Part shown: positions 1 through 5,462 of the stretch, piece after piece
Numbering within the stretch: position 1 is the first letter of the stretch
Layout of the letters: each line of letters opens with the position of its first letter
From: Gemmatimonadales bacterium
GTDB lineage: Bacteria; Gemmatimonadota; Gemmatimonadetes; Gemmatimonadales; GWC2-71-9
Assembly (NCBI GenBank): GCA_013813675.1
Contig: JACCRH010000039.1
Coordinates: 1-6,733, forward strand
Direction: 5' to 3'
DNA: 6,733 nucleotides
Notes under the pieces: model-generated
Told to the model about the DNA's origin: nothing
The model's database searches: none
Seen by the model: the letters and a program-made list of their open reading frames with translations, nothing else
Position numbers and translations under genes: made by a program

Positions 1-633
1 GTCCCAGCGCGCGGTGGAGTCGCGCGTCGCCAGCAGCGAATCGGCCAGAGCGAGCGCGGCCTTGCGCTGGCGCCCGCCAGCGAGCGCGAGCAGCCGTTCA
101 TCGACGGCGCGCGGGTCGTCCAACGCCGCCAACATCCTCGCCGCGTCCTGGTGGCGGCCGGTCAACCTCAGCGCCCGGCCGCGCAGCAGCCGGGCCTCGC
201 GGCGCCGCGGCGCGTCCTCGCTGTCGGCGACCCGGGCGAACATGATCTCGGCCACCGACGGGTCGCCCAACTGGAGCTGGCATCGGCCGAGCGCGAGGGA
301 GGCCTCCTCGGTCACCGCGGCGTTCGGCGGAAGCAGGGAGAGACGGCCGAGCGGAGTCACCGCGGCATCGCACTGGTTGAGCCGCGCGAGCGCCACGCCC
401 TTCAGAACCAGTGCCTCGTCCACGTACTTACTGTCGGGATGCCGCGCGACCAGCGACTCCGCGCGAGTGATCACCTGGCCCCAGAGGTTGTTGGCCTCGA
501 AGGTGCGGCCATCGAGCTCCGCGCGCCGCGCGGAGCCGGCGAGTCGCTTGGCGTTGTACATGCCGTTGTAGTAGACGCACCCGCCGAGCAGCGCGGCCAC
601 CAGCGCCACCGCCAGCACCGGGGGACGGCTCAC
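1..633 (-). CDS. Predicted outer-membrane lipoprotein with TPR-like helical repeats (C-terminal part outside window)
   Basis: The reading frame opens at GTG (633-631) and runs without a stop through base 1, giving 211 residues; the C-terminus is off the window. The start overlaps the stop of the upstream amidase gene as GTGA (633-630), which suggests translational coupling. The N-terminus is a lipoprotein signal: a short hydrophobic stretch rich in Leu/Val/Ala ends in the lipobox LGGC with the lipidation Cys at residue 19. The mature part is alpha-helix-like, with Ala/Leu/Arg-rich amphipathic segments. The segment around residues 66-95 (HPDSKYVDEALVLKGVALAR) has the spacing of a tetratricopeptide repeat and recalls BamD/YfiO-type lipoproteins, in which a short residue run ending Pro-x-Ser/Ala precedes the first helix. 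I infer a membrane-anchored, periplasm-facing scaffold or assembly factor. Co-expression with a peptidoglycan amidase supports an envelope role. No catalytic motif is visible and the exact family is not recognised. Confidence 0.75.
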   Translation of the reverse strand, partial: MSRPPVLAVALVAALLGGCVYYNGMYNAKRLAGSARRAELDGRTFEANNLWGQVITRAESLVARHPDSKYVDEALVLKGVALARLNQCDAAVTPLGRLSLLPPNAAVTEEASLALGRCQLQLGDPSVAEIMFARVADSEDAPRRREARLLRGRALRLTGRHQDAARMLAALDDPRAVDERLLALAGGRQRKAALALADSLLATRDSTARWD

Positions 634-1817
634 CGTCCACCCCCGGCCTCGGCGCCGCCGGTCTTTCGCTCGTAGTCTTTGAGATATTCCACGATCGCGT
701 CCGCGATCGCGGCCGCCATGGTGCGCTGGCTGCGGCGGGAAGTCAGGTAGCGGCCATCCTGCGGATTGGTGCTGTAGCCCATCTCCACCAGGATGGCGGG
801 GCGGCGGGCGGTGGTGAGCACCATGAATCCGGCCTGCTTCACGCCGCGGTCCAGGCCGGTGTGGACCGTCCGGAGCTGCTTCTGGACCAGCTCCGCCGCC
901 CGAGCGGATTCGCGGAGATGCTCATTGAGCTGTAGATCCTTGAGGATGAAATCCAGCCCACCAGTCATCTGGTCCTGGGACTCGCCGGTCTCGAACCGCA
1001 CGGCCTCGTTCTCCATCTTGGCGACCCGAGCGGCGTCCTCGGTCCGCGCTTCGGCCAGGAAAAAGGTCTCGAAGCCGCGGACCTCGGTGTAGCCTCGGCG
1101 CCGTGCAAGCGAATTGACGTGCAGGCTCACGAAGAGATCGCAGGCGGCGGTACAGAATCCGCCGCGGTCGCCCAGAGCGATCAGGGTGTCGGTGGTGCGG
1201 GTCATGCGCACTCCCACCCCCCGGCTTCGCAGCTCCTCCCGCAGCAGCAGACCGATCTGGAGCGTCACCTCTTTTTCCCGCACGCCGCGGGGAAAGTAGG
1301 TCCCCGGATTGCCGGGGTCCACGCCCCCGTGTCCCGGATCGATGGTGACCACGTGGCCGACACGCAGCCCGTTGGGAAGCCGTTCCGCCGAGGTGGGCGC
1401 CCGGGCGGCCGGCGGCTTGCGGGAGATGTCCTCGAGTCGTGCCCTGGGCGCATCGTAGCGATACCGTTCGCCCAGGAAATAGGGGATGATCTCGGACACG
1501 AACTGCAACGGCAGGTATACCGTGTCCCGGGCAACCCAGATCGAGCTCGCGAGCGGCTGGAGTTGGCTGCTGAAGAGGTAGAGTGGCGCGCCGAGAAGAA
1601 ACCGGAAGGGTTGCCGTGCGACGGTCACCTCGGCCCACCCCTCCTGCACCCGCAGGGTGCCGCCGAGCGCGGCGAGGAGCCGGGGCGCGGAGATCCCTGG
1701 TGCGCCGGTCGCGTCCATGCGGAGGGGCACCACGACCTCGCCCAGCGGGCCGGCGACGGTGATCTGCCGCGGGGCGCCAAGCCCCATCGCGCCGAGCAGA
1801 GCCAGAGCGGCAATCAC
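630..1817 (-). CDS. N-acetylmuramoyl-L-alanine amidase (Amidase_3 family, AmiC-like)
   Basis: A 395-residue zinc amidase that should cleave the bond between MurNAc and L-Ala of the stem peptide in the periplasm. Residues 1-15 form a short hydrophobic, weakly signal-like leader. Residues about 18-130 look like a copper-amine-oxidase-type stalk domain (VPLRMD, then VYLPLQFV), a module often found before cell-wall enzymes. The catalytic Amidase_3 domain covers about 155-382. Its zinc ligands are His163 (IDPGHGG), Glu183 (REKEV) and His233 (SLHVN), and the catalytic Glu is Glu345 (VEMGYSTN). The stretch at about 255-300, containing MENEAVRFE and LKDLQLNEH, sits where AmiC-type enzymes carry an autoinhibitory helix, so activation by a LytM/EnvC-like partner is plausible. 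The start is GTG 1817-1815, overlapping the smpB stop as GTGA. The leader lacks the usual basic n-region, so either export is unusual or the true start lies within smpB. The family call is secure; the physiological partner is unknown. Confidence 0.93.
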   Translation of the reverse strand: MIAALALLGAMGLGAPRQITVAGPLGEVVVPLRMDATGAPGISAPRLLAALGGTLRVQEGWAEVTVARQPFRFLLGAPLYLFSSQLQPLASSIWVARDTVYLPLQFVSEIIPYFLGERYRYDAPRARLEDISRKPPAARAPTSAERLPNGLRVGHVVTIDPGHGGVDPGNPGTYFPRGVREKEVTLQIGLLLREELRSRGVGVRMTRTTDTLIALGDRGGFCTAACDLFVSLHVNSLARRRGYTEVRGFETFFLAEARTEDAARVAKMENEAVRFETGESQDQMTGGLDFILKDLQLNEHLRESARAAELVQKQLRTVHTGLDRGVKQAGFMVLTTARRPAILVEMGYSTNPQDGRYLTSRRSQRTMAAAIADAIVEYLKDYERKTGGAEAGGGR

Positions 1818-2317
1818 CGCGGCTCCCTCGCGGCCCGTACCAGTCCGCGCGATACGTCGCGCGCCGCTTCGCGCTCGGACACCCGGCGCTTCAGCGCCTC
1901 ACGCTTGTCATGGGTCTTCTTGCCGCGACCGAGCGCCAGAACAACTTTGGCCCGCCCGCTCCTGAAGTAGAGCTCGAGAGGGACCAGGGTGAGGCCCTTC
2001 TGCTCCACCGCGCCGATCAGCTTTTCGATCTCCCGACGATGCAGCAGGAGCTTCCGGGATCGGACCGGATCGTGATTGTGGCGGTTGCCCTGCTCATACG
2101 GCGTGATGTTCATCCCTTCGAGGTACACCTCGCCGTTGCGCACCCTGGCGTAGGCCTCCTTGATGGAGGCCTTGCCGTTGCGGAGCGATTTGACCTCGGT
2201 GCCGGTCAGCACGATGCCCGACTCCCACGTCTCTAGAATATGGTAGTCGTGGGTCGCCTTGGGGTTCCTGGCGACCGACTGCCGGCGCTCGGCCGAGGGG
2301 GGTGTATCGGGGCTCAC
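1814..2317 (-). CDS. smpB: SsrA-binding protein SmpB
   Basis: A 167-residue SmpB, close to the family's usual length. It binds the tRNA-like domain of tmRNA and brings it to ribosomes stalled on mRNAs lacking a stop codon. Family signatures visible are NPKATHDYHI (18-27), GTEVKSLR (39-46), the ITPYEQGN segment (71-78) and GKKTHDKRE (132-140), followed by the Arg/Lys-rich C-terminal tail that enters the mRNA channel. The start is GTG 2317-2315, preceded by an AGGA (2328-2325) at 7-base spacing. The first 15 residues or so are a variable extension before the conserved core. It is the first gene of a three-gene unit with the amidase and lipoprotein, directly behind the promoter at 2335-2363. No ssrA (tmRNA) gene is visible in the window. 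Confidence 0.98.
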   Translation of the reverse strand: MSPDTPPSAERRQSVARNPKATHDYHILETWESGIVLTGTEVKSLRNGKASIKEAYARVRNGEVYLEGMNITPYEQGNRHNHDPVRSRKLLLHRREIEKLIGAVEQKGLTLVPLELYFRSGRAKVVLALGRGKKTHDKREALKRRVSEREAARDVSRGLVRAAREPR

Positions 2318-2334
2318 GTAGGGATCCTAAGCAA

Positions 2335-2363
2335 ATGATAGGCCACCACTTCGGGCAGGTCAA
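2335..2363 (-). promoter_or_regulatory. Sigma70-like promoter for smpB
   Basis: On the minus strand, TTGACC (2363-2358) and TATCAT (2340-2335) are separated by exactly 17 bases. They match the -35 consensus at five of six positions and the -10 consensus at four of six. Transcription would begin near 2328, leaving only about 11 bases before the smpB GTG at 2317, so the leader is very short and the AGGA lies at its extreme 5' end. No other promoter-like pair is obvious ahead of smpB. This is a consensus match only; no start-site evidence exists here. Confidence 0.7.
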
Positions 2364-2372
2364 CGGTGCGGG

Positions 2373-2401
2373 TTGACCGGTCCCCGCAACCGGACTACCT
2401 T
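2373..2401 (+). promoter_or_regulatory. Sigma70-like promoter for tRNA-Leu
   Basis: TTGACC (2373-2378), 17 bases, then TACCTT (2396-2401) on the plus strand. The -10 is weaker, but keeps the leading TA and final T. The expected start near 2408 is about 3 bases before the mature tRNA 5' end at 2411, a typical arrangement for a bacterial tRNA gene. Its -35 lies 9 bases from the oppositely oriented -35 of smpB. Confidence 0.55.
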
Positions 2402-2410
2402 TGCGCCCTC

Positions 2411-2494
2411 GCCGAAGTGGTGGAACTGGTAGACGCGCTGCGTTCAGGGCGCAGTGGGCGCAAGCCCGTGCGGGTTCGAGTCCCGCCTTCGGCA
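2411..2494 (+). tRNA. tRNA-Leu (anticodon CAG)
   Basis: A class II tRNA of 84 bases. The acceptor stem pairs GCCGAAG (2411-2417) with CTTCGGC (2487-2493), and the discriminator base is A2494, as leucine tRNAs require. The anticodon stem is CTGCG/CGCAG (2438-2442/2450-2454), with loop TTCAGGG and anticodon CAG at 2445-2447, reading CUG codons. The long variable arm has a GGGC/GCCC stem (2456-2459/2464-2467) with loop GCAA. The T arm is GCGGG-TTCGAGT-CCCGC (2470-2486). CCA is not encoded: TGG follows the discriminator, so a CCA-adding enzyme is needed. It is the only plus-strand gene in the window. Confidence 0.97.
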
Positions 2495-2502
2495 TGGTGC
2501 CG

Positions 2503-2514
2503 CCGTCTCGACGG
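2503..2514. repeat. Small inverted repeat downstream of tRNA-Leu
   Basis: CCGTC-TC-GACGG is a perfect 5-base-arm inverted repeat starting 9 bases after the tRNA 3' end. It could help 3' processing or termination of the tRNA transcript. The 2-base loop is too tight for the full stem and no T tract follows, so it is not a convincing intrinsic terminator. Confidence 0.3.
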
Positions 2515-2520
2515 ACTGGT

Positions 2521-2586
2521 ATCACCCTGAACGAAGTGAAGGGGTCCATGTTCCGGCATGGCCCCCTTCACTGTGCTCAGGGTGAC
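2521..2586. repeat. REP-like imperfect inverted repeat (30-base arms, 6-base loop)
   Basis: Arms 2521-2550 and 2557-2586 are reverse complements at 25 of 30 positions and flank the loop TTCCGG. The arms begin around CACCCTGA and contain the run AGTGAAGGGG. This resembles the dispersed palindromic CCCTGAGCGAAG...GAAGGG-type elements found in many copies in several environmental bacterial genomes (recalled, not searched). It sits between the convergent 3' ends of tRNA-Leu and the cysteine operon, where it could act as a bidirectional RNA-stabilising or transcription-blocking hairpin. No T tract follows on either strand, so a simple intrinsic terminator is not supported. Confidence 0.75.
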
Positions 2587-2604
2587 AACTGCTGGCACCG
2601 GTCC

Positions 2605-4044
2605 CTAATATCTCGCCATTCCCGGCTCCACTCTGCTGGCCCACGCGTCCACCCCCCCGGCCAGGCTTCGGACCTTGCCGAACCCCGCCCCCCGCAGGAT
2701 CTCCAGCGCCTTCATCGAGCGCGATCCCTTGTGGCAGTAGGTCACGATTTCAGCGTGGCCATCGAGCTCCCCGATGCGGTCCGGAAGCTGGCCCAGCGGA
2801 ATCAGCCGGGCCCCGCCGATGTGGGCGATCTCCCATTCGTGGGGCTCGCGTACGTCGACGAGGACGAGGCCGTCCCCCTTTTCGTCCATTTCGTGCCGAA
2901 GCTGCTCCGCCACCACCTCGGGGCCCTGGTATTGGGGAGCCGCGCCAAGCCCGCAGAACGCCTCGTAGTCGATCAGCTCCCGGATCGTCGGGTTGTCCCC
3001 GCAGAGGGGGCAATCCGGATCTTTCCGCAGCTTGAGCTCGCGGAAGCGCAACTTGAGCGCGTCGAAGAGCACCAGGCGGCCGATCAGCGAGTCCCCCGCC
3101 CCGATGATCAGCTTGATCGTCTCCAGCGCCTGAATGCTGCCGATGATGCCGGGCAACACGCCGAGCACACCACCCTCGGCACAACTGGGCACCAGTCCCG
3201 GCGGAGGCGGCTCGGAGTAGAGACAGCGGTAGCAGGGCCCTTCCTTGGCGTAGAAGACCGACGCCTGCCCCTCGAAACGAAAGATGCTGCCGTAGACGTT
3301 CGGCTTGTCCAGCAGCACACAGGCATCGTTGACCAGATACCGGGTGGGGAAGTTGTCGGTCCCGTCGACGACGATGTCGTACTCCCGAACGATGTCGAGC
3401 GCGTTGTCGGCGCTGAGTCGGGTCTCATAACTCTCGACGTTCAGATTGGGGTTCAGATCGGTAAGCCTCGCCTTGGCCGATTCCAGCTTCGGGCGGCCCA
3501 GGGTCGAGGTTCCGTGGACGATCTGGCGCTGGAGATTGGTGAGGTCCACGACGTCGAAGTCCACGATGCCGATGGTGCCCACACCCGCCGCCGCCAGGTA
3601 GAGCGACAGAGGAGACCCCAGTCCCCCGGCGCCGATGGTGAGCACCCGCGCCGCCTTCAACTTCCGCTGACCCTCGACCCCCACCTCCGGCAGGAGCAGG
3701 TGCCGGGAGTAGCGAAGCACTTCGGCGTGGGAGAGCGTGGGCAGCTCGGTCGCGACCGCCGGGCGGCCGCCCGCGATGCTGGGCACGATCGTGAGCACGT
3801 CGCCTTCGCGCACCGGGGTGTCGGTGGAATCGAGTTGGCGGATGTCGGTGTCGTTGAGATACAGGTTGACGAAGTTCCGCAGGCGCCCGTCGTCCTGCAC
3901 CAGATGACGCTTGAGGCCGCCGTGGGTGGCCAGGAGCCCGTCGATCACCTCGCCCACGGTGTCGCCGGGGAGCTCGACGGCCTCCCGTCCCCCGGTGAAG
4001 CTCCGGAGCGGCGTGGGGATCGTTACAGTGACGGACATGTTCAT
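2605..4044 (-). CDS. cysO-moeZ: Fused CysO/MoaD-like sulfur carrier - MoeZ-type E1 adenylyltransferase - rhodanese
   Basis: A 479-residue three-module protein. Residues 1-93 are a ubiquitin-fold sulfur carrier of the CysO/MoaD/ThiS type (FVNLYLND at 58-65, VPSIAGG at 87-93). Residues about 104-365 are the MoeB/ThiF-like E1 domain. It has the nucleotide loop GAGGLGS (138-144), DFD (162-164), NLQRQ (170-174), zinc cysteines 271, 274, 345 and 348, and the conserved Cys288 (PSCAEGG). Residues about 376-479 are a rhodanese with DVRE (397-400) and the persulfide loop CHKGSRS, active Cys437. By analogy with mycobacterial MoeZ and CysO, it should adenylate the carrier's Gly-Gly and convert it to a thiocarboxylate for cysteine synthesis. 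MoeZ-type enzymes can also serve molybdopterin synthesis. The start is ATG 4044, overlapping the JAMM stop as ATGA; a second in-frame ATG lies at 4038. The oddity is that the Gly-Gly (codons at 3771-3766) is internal and followed by Arg, so the carrier lacks a free C-terminus as translated. Domain calls are secure; carrier identity as CysO is strongly supported by context. Confidence 0.93.
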   Translation of the reverse strand: MNMSVTVTIPTPLRSFTGGREAVELPGDTVGEVIDGLLATHGGLKRHLVQDDGRLRNFVNLYLNDTDIRQLDSTDTPVREGDVLTIVPSIAGGRPAVATELPTLSHAEVLRYSRHLLLPEVGVEGQRKLKAARVLTIGAGGLGSPLSLYLAAAGVGTIGIVDFDVVDLTNLQRQIVHGTSTLGRPKLESAKARLTDLNPNLNVESYETRLSADNALDIVREYDIVVDGTDNFPTRYLVNDACVLLDKPNVYGSIFRFEGQASVFYAKEGPCYRCLYSEPPPPGLVPSCAEGGVLGVLPGIIGSIQALETIKLIIGAGDSLIGRLVLFDALKLRFRELKLRKDPDCPLCGDNPTIRELIDYEAFCGLGAAPQYQGPEVVAEQLRHEMDEKGDGLVLVDVREPHEWEIAHIGGARLIPLGQLPDRIGELDGHAEIVTYCHKGSRSMKALEILRGAGFGKVRSLAGGVDAWASRVEPGMARY

Positions 4045-4472
4045 ACCTCGCTGAGCACTTCGAGTGACTCGGGCCGCATGCCCGGCTGCTCGTCGTCCAG
4101 GATCCAACAGGCCGCCTCGAGCCCGCGGCCGCTCTCCACCCGCACGATGAGGTAACTGTACCACGGCCAGGCATGCTCGGTGTCGTAGCCCGACGGCACC
4201 GCGGGATGGTCCGGATGCGAATGATAATAGCCCACGATTTCGAGCCCCTCGACGCGGAGTTCGGCCTCCAGCCGGCGAAGATCGTCGGGGGCGATGAGGT
4301 ACCGGTGCGGGTCGTCGGTCCGCCGGTTGACCGCCGGGGCCAGCCGCACGACCGCTTTTCCCCCGCTCTCGTCGATGCGTCCCGCGAGCGCCCCACAGCA
4401 TTCCGCCGGATACGCGCCCTCGCCGTGGCGACGGATGTCGCCGAGCAGGCCCTCCGACAGCCGGAGGGTCAT
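4041..4472 (-). CDS. mec: JAMM/MPN+ zinc metallopeptidase, Mec-like (CysO-cysteine peptidase)
   Basis: A 143-residue single-domain JAMM peptidase. The complete motif is present: Glu24 (YPAECCG), His84-Ser85-His86-Pro (HSHP), then Ser94 and Asp97 (PSGYD), supplying two zinc-binding His, one Asp and the catalytic Glu. The mycobacterial relative Mec hydrolyses the amide after the CysO Gly-Gly to release cysteine, and the same role is expected in the cytoplasm here. I chose ATG 4472 because it overlaps the cysM stop as ATGA, like the other junctions in this window, and has GGAG just upstream. An earlier in-frame ATG at 4484 would add four residues (MGGA). Because the downstream carrier is fused to its E1 with an internal Gly-Gly, this enzyme is also the leading candidate for cutting the fusion. 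The peptidase call is firm; the substrate is inferred from context. Confidence 0.92.
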   Translation of the reverse strand: MTLRLSEGLLGDIRRHGEGAYPAECCGALAGRIDESGGKAVVRLAPAVNRRTDDPHRYLIAPDDLRRLEAELRVEGLEIVGYYHSHPDHPAVPSGYDTEHAWPWYSYLIVRVESGRGLEAACWILDDEQPGMRPESLEVLSEV

Positions 4473-5398
4473 CGCTCCGCCCATCGATGCGGCTCGCTGA
4501 TGTACCGGGTGCCGGTGTCGCAGCCGACCACGACCACCTGCGCGTCAGGCTCGCCGCCCAGCACGTCGAGTGCCGCGGCCATGGCGGCGCCGGCCGACCA
4601 TCCCACCAGGAGGCCGGACCCGCGCGCCAGCCACCGGGCGGTCCGGTCCGCGGTCTCGGTCGGAATCTCCGCCACTCGGTCGGGCACCGCGGGATCGTAG
4701 AGCGCCGGAGGATGTGCCGTCGTCGCCAGATGCTTCAATCCTTCCAGCCCATGGAACGGGGAATCGGGCTGCACGCCCACCAGGGTGATCGCCGGGTTCT
4801 TCTCCTTCAAGAAGCTGCCGGTGCCCATCATGGTTCCCGTGGTTCCCATCGCCGCCACGAAGTGGGTCAGGCGCCCGCTGGTCTGGGCCCAGATCTCGGG
4901 GCCCGTCGTTTCCCGGTGGGCCCGAGGGTTCGCGGCATTGCTGTACTGGTCGGCGTAGAAGTATTTCTCGGGGGACGCGTCGGCCAGCTCGCGCGCGCGC
5001 AGCGCCGCGCCCTCGGTCCCGTCCATCCGGTCGGTGACCACGACCTCCGCGCCGTAGACCTTGAGCAACGCCCACCGCTCGGGGCTGGCGTTGCCCGGGA
5101 GGCAGATGGTGATCCGCACGCCCGCGGCGGCGCCCAGCATGGCGTACGCGATCCCGGTGTTGCCGCTGGACGCGTCCAGCAGCCGCTTGCCCGGCAGATC
5201 GCCGCGCGCGAGCCCCTCCCGGAGGATGGCACGGGCCGCCCGGTCCTTCACGCTGCCGCCCGGGTTGAGCCACTCGGCCTTGAGCCAAAGTCGCCCGCGT
5301 CCGTTGCCGGCATACTCCACCGGCAGGAGAGGCGTGTTCCCGACCAGCTCCCATAGAGCCGGCTCCCGGGCGACGGACAACTCGCGAACGGCGGTCAT
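4469..5398 (-). CDS. cysM: PLP-dependent cysteine synthase, CysM type
   Basis: A 309-residue fold-type II PLP enzyme of the cysteine synthase/cystathionine beta-synthase family. The PLP lysine is Lys51 (NPGGSVKDR), SGNTG (78-82) is the substrate loop, and GTTGT (185-189) is the phosphate cup. GWSAGAA (266-272) carries Ser268, the usual partner of the PLP ring nitrogen. YADQYSNAANP and TGPEIW (about 148-170) are CysM/CBS-like. It forms an aminoacrylate and adds sulfur to give cysteine. Beside a CysO-like carrier and a Mec-like peptidase, the sulfur donor is probably CysO thiocarboxylate, and the acceptor may be O-phosphoserine as in Mycobacterium. The segment GLEGLKH (217-223) occupies the region where mycobacterial CysM carries its phosphate-binding Arg, so acceptor choice is open. 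ATG 5398 is chosen for the strong GGAGGAG ribosome site; a TTG at 5410 is less likely. Confidence 0.92.
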   Translation of the reverse strand: MTAVRELSVAREPALWELVGNTPLLPVEYAGNGRGRLWLKAEWLNPGGSVKDRAARAILREGLARGDLPGKRLLDASSGNTGIAYAMLGAAAGVRITICLPGNASPERWALLKVYGAEVVVTDRMDGTEGAALRARELADASPEKYFYADQYSNAANPRAHRETTGPEIWAQTSGRLTHFVAAMGTTGTMMGTGSFLKEKNPAITLVGVQPDSPFHGLEGLKHLATTAHPPALYDPAVPDRVAEIPTETADRTARWLARGSGLLVGWSAGAAMAAALDVLGGEPDAQVVVVGCDTGTRYISEPHRWAER

Positions 5399-5401
5399 GA
5401 A

Positions 5402-5408
5402 CTCCTCC
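5402..5408 (-). promoter_or_regulatory. Shine-Dalgarno site of cysM
   Basis: GGAGGAG (5408-5402, minus strand) stands 3 bases before ATG 5398, placing GGAGG 5 bases from the start. It decides the cysM start. It lies immediately after the U tract of the terminator-like hairpin, so that hairpin controls whether transcripts reach it. Confidence 0.85.
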
Positions 5409-5437
5409 AAAACGAAAAACCCGACCGGCCGGTCGGG
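5409..5437 (-). terminator. Intrinsic terminator-like hairpin between rrf2 and cysM (possible attenuator)
   Basis: The perfect 18-base palindrome CCCGACCGGCCGGTCGGG (5437-5420 in transcript order) is followed by TTTTTCGTTTT (5419-5409) on the minus strand. An RNA would form a GC-rich 7-bp stem with loop GGCC plus a U tract, a textbook intrinsic terminator. It lies 26 bases after the rrf2 stop and its U tract ends 11 bases before the cysM ATG. It therefore either ends rrf2 transcripts, or partly attenuates read-through into the cysteine genes. The palindrome could alternatively be a DNA operator. Confidence 0.82.
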
Positions 5438-5462
5438 CTGCGCAGCGCACGTCCGAGCGTGG

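Noticed and set aside
1119..1970. Plus-strand 283-codon frame opposite the amidase and smpB
   Set aside because: Shadow of two firmly identified minus-strand genes; its translation has no domain.
2521..2586. CRISPR repeat or attachment site beside the tRNA
   Set aside because: Only one inverted unit exists with no spacer series, and no duplicate of the tRNA 3' end or integrase gene is in the window.
2395..2598. Minus-strand small ORF across the tRNA and palindrome
   Set aside because: It is antisense to a structurally complete tRNA, lacks a ribosome site and has no family resemblance.
3718..3720. Internal GTG (Val109) as a separate start for the E1-rhodanese
   Set aside because: It has no convincing ribosome site and would remove the start of the E1 N-terminal region; left only as a remote alternative.
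3760..3773. Palindrome CGGGCGGCCGCCCG exactly at the Gly-Gly codons as a frameshift stimulator that would release free carrier
   Set aside because: I read both alternative frames after the GG codons and found no nearby stop, and there is no slippery run. The palindrome follows from the Gly-Gly-Arg codons.
2401..4155. Long plus-strand open frame (584 codons) antisense to the carrier-E1 fusion
   Set aside because: It runs through the tRNA-Leu gene and the palindrome, encodes no recognisable domain, and is the expected GC-rich mirror of a strongly supported minus-strand gene.
4045..4401. N-terminal extension of the fusion gene to about residue -119
   Set aside because: The upstream frame overlaps the JAMM gene entirely and yields low-complexity Arg/Gly/Pro sequence. 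The carrier domain begins naturally at ATG 4044 with an ATGA overlap.
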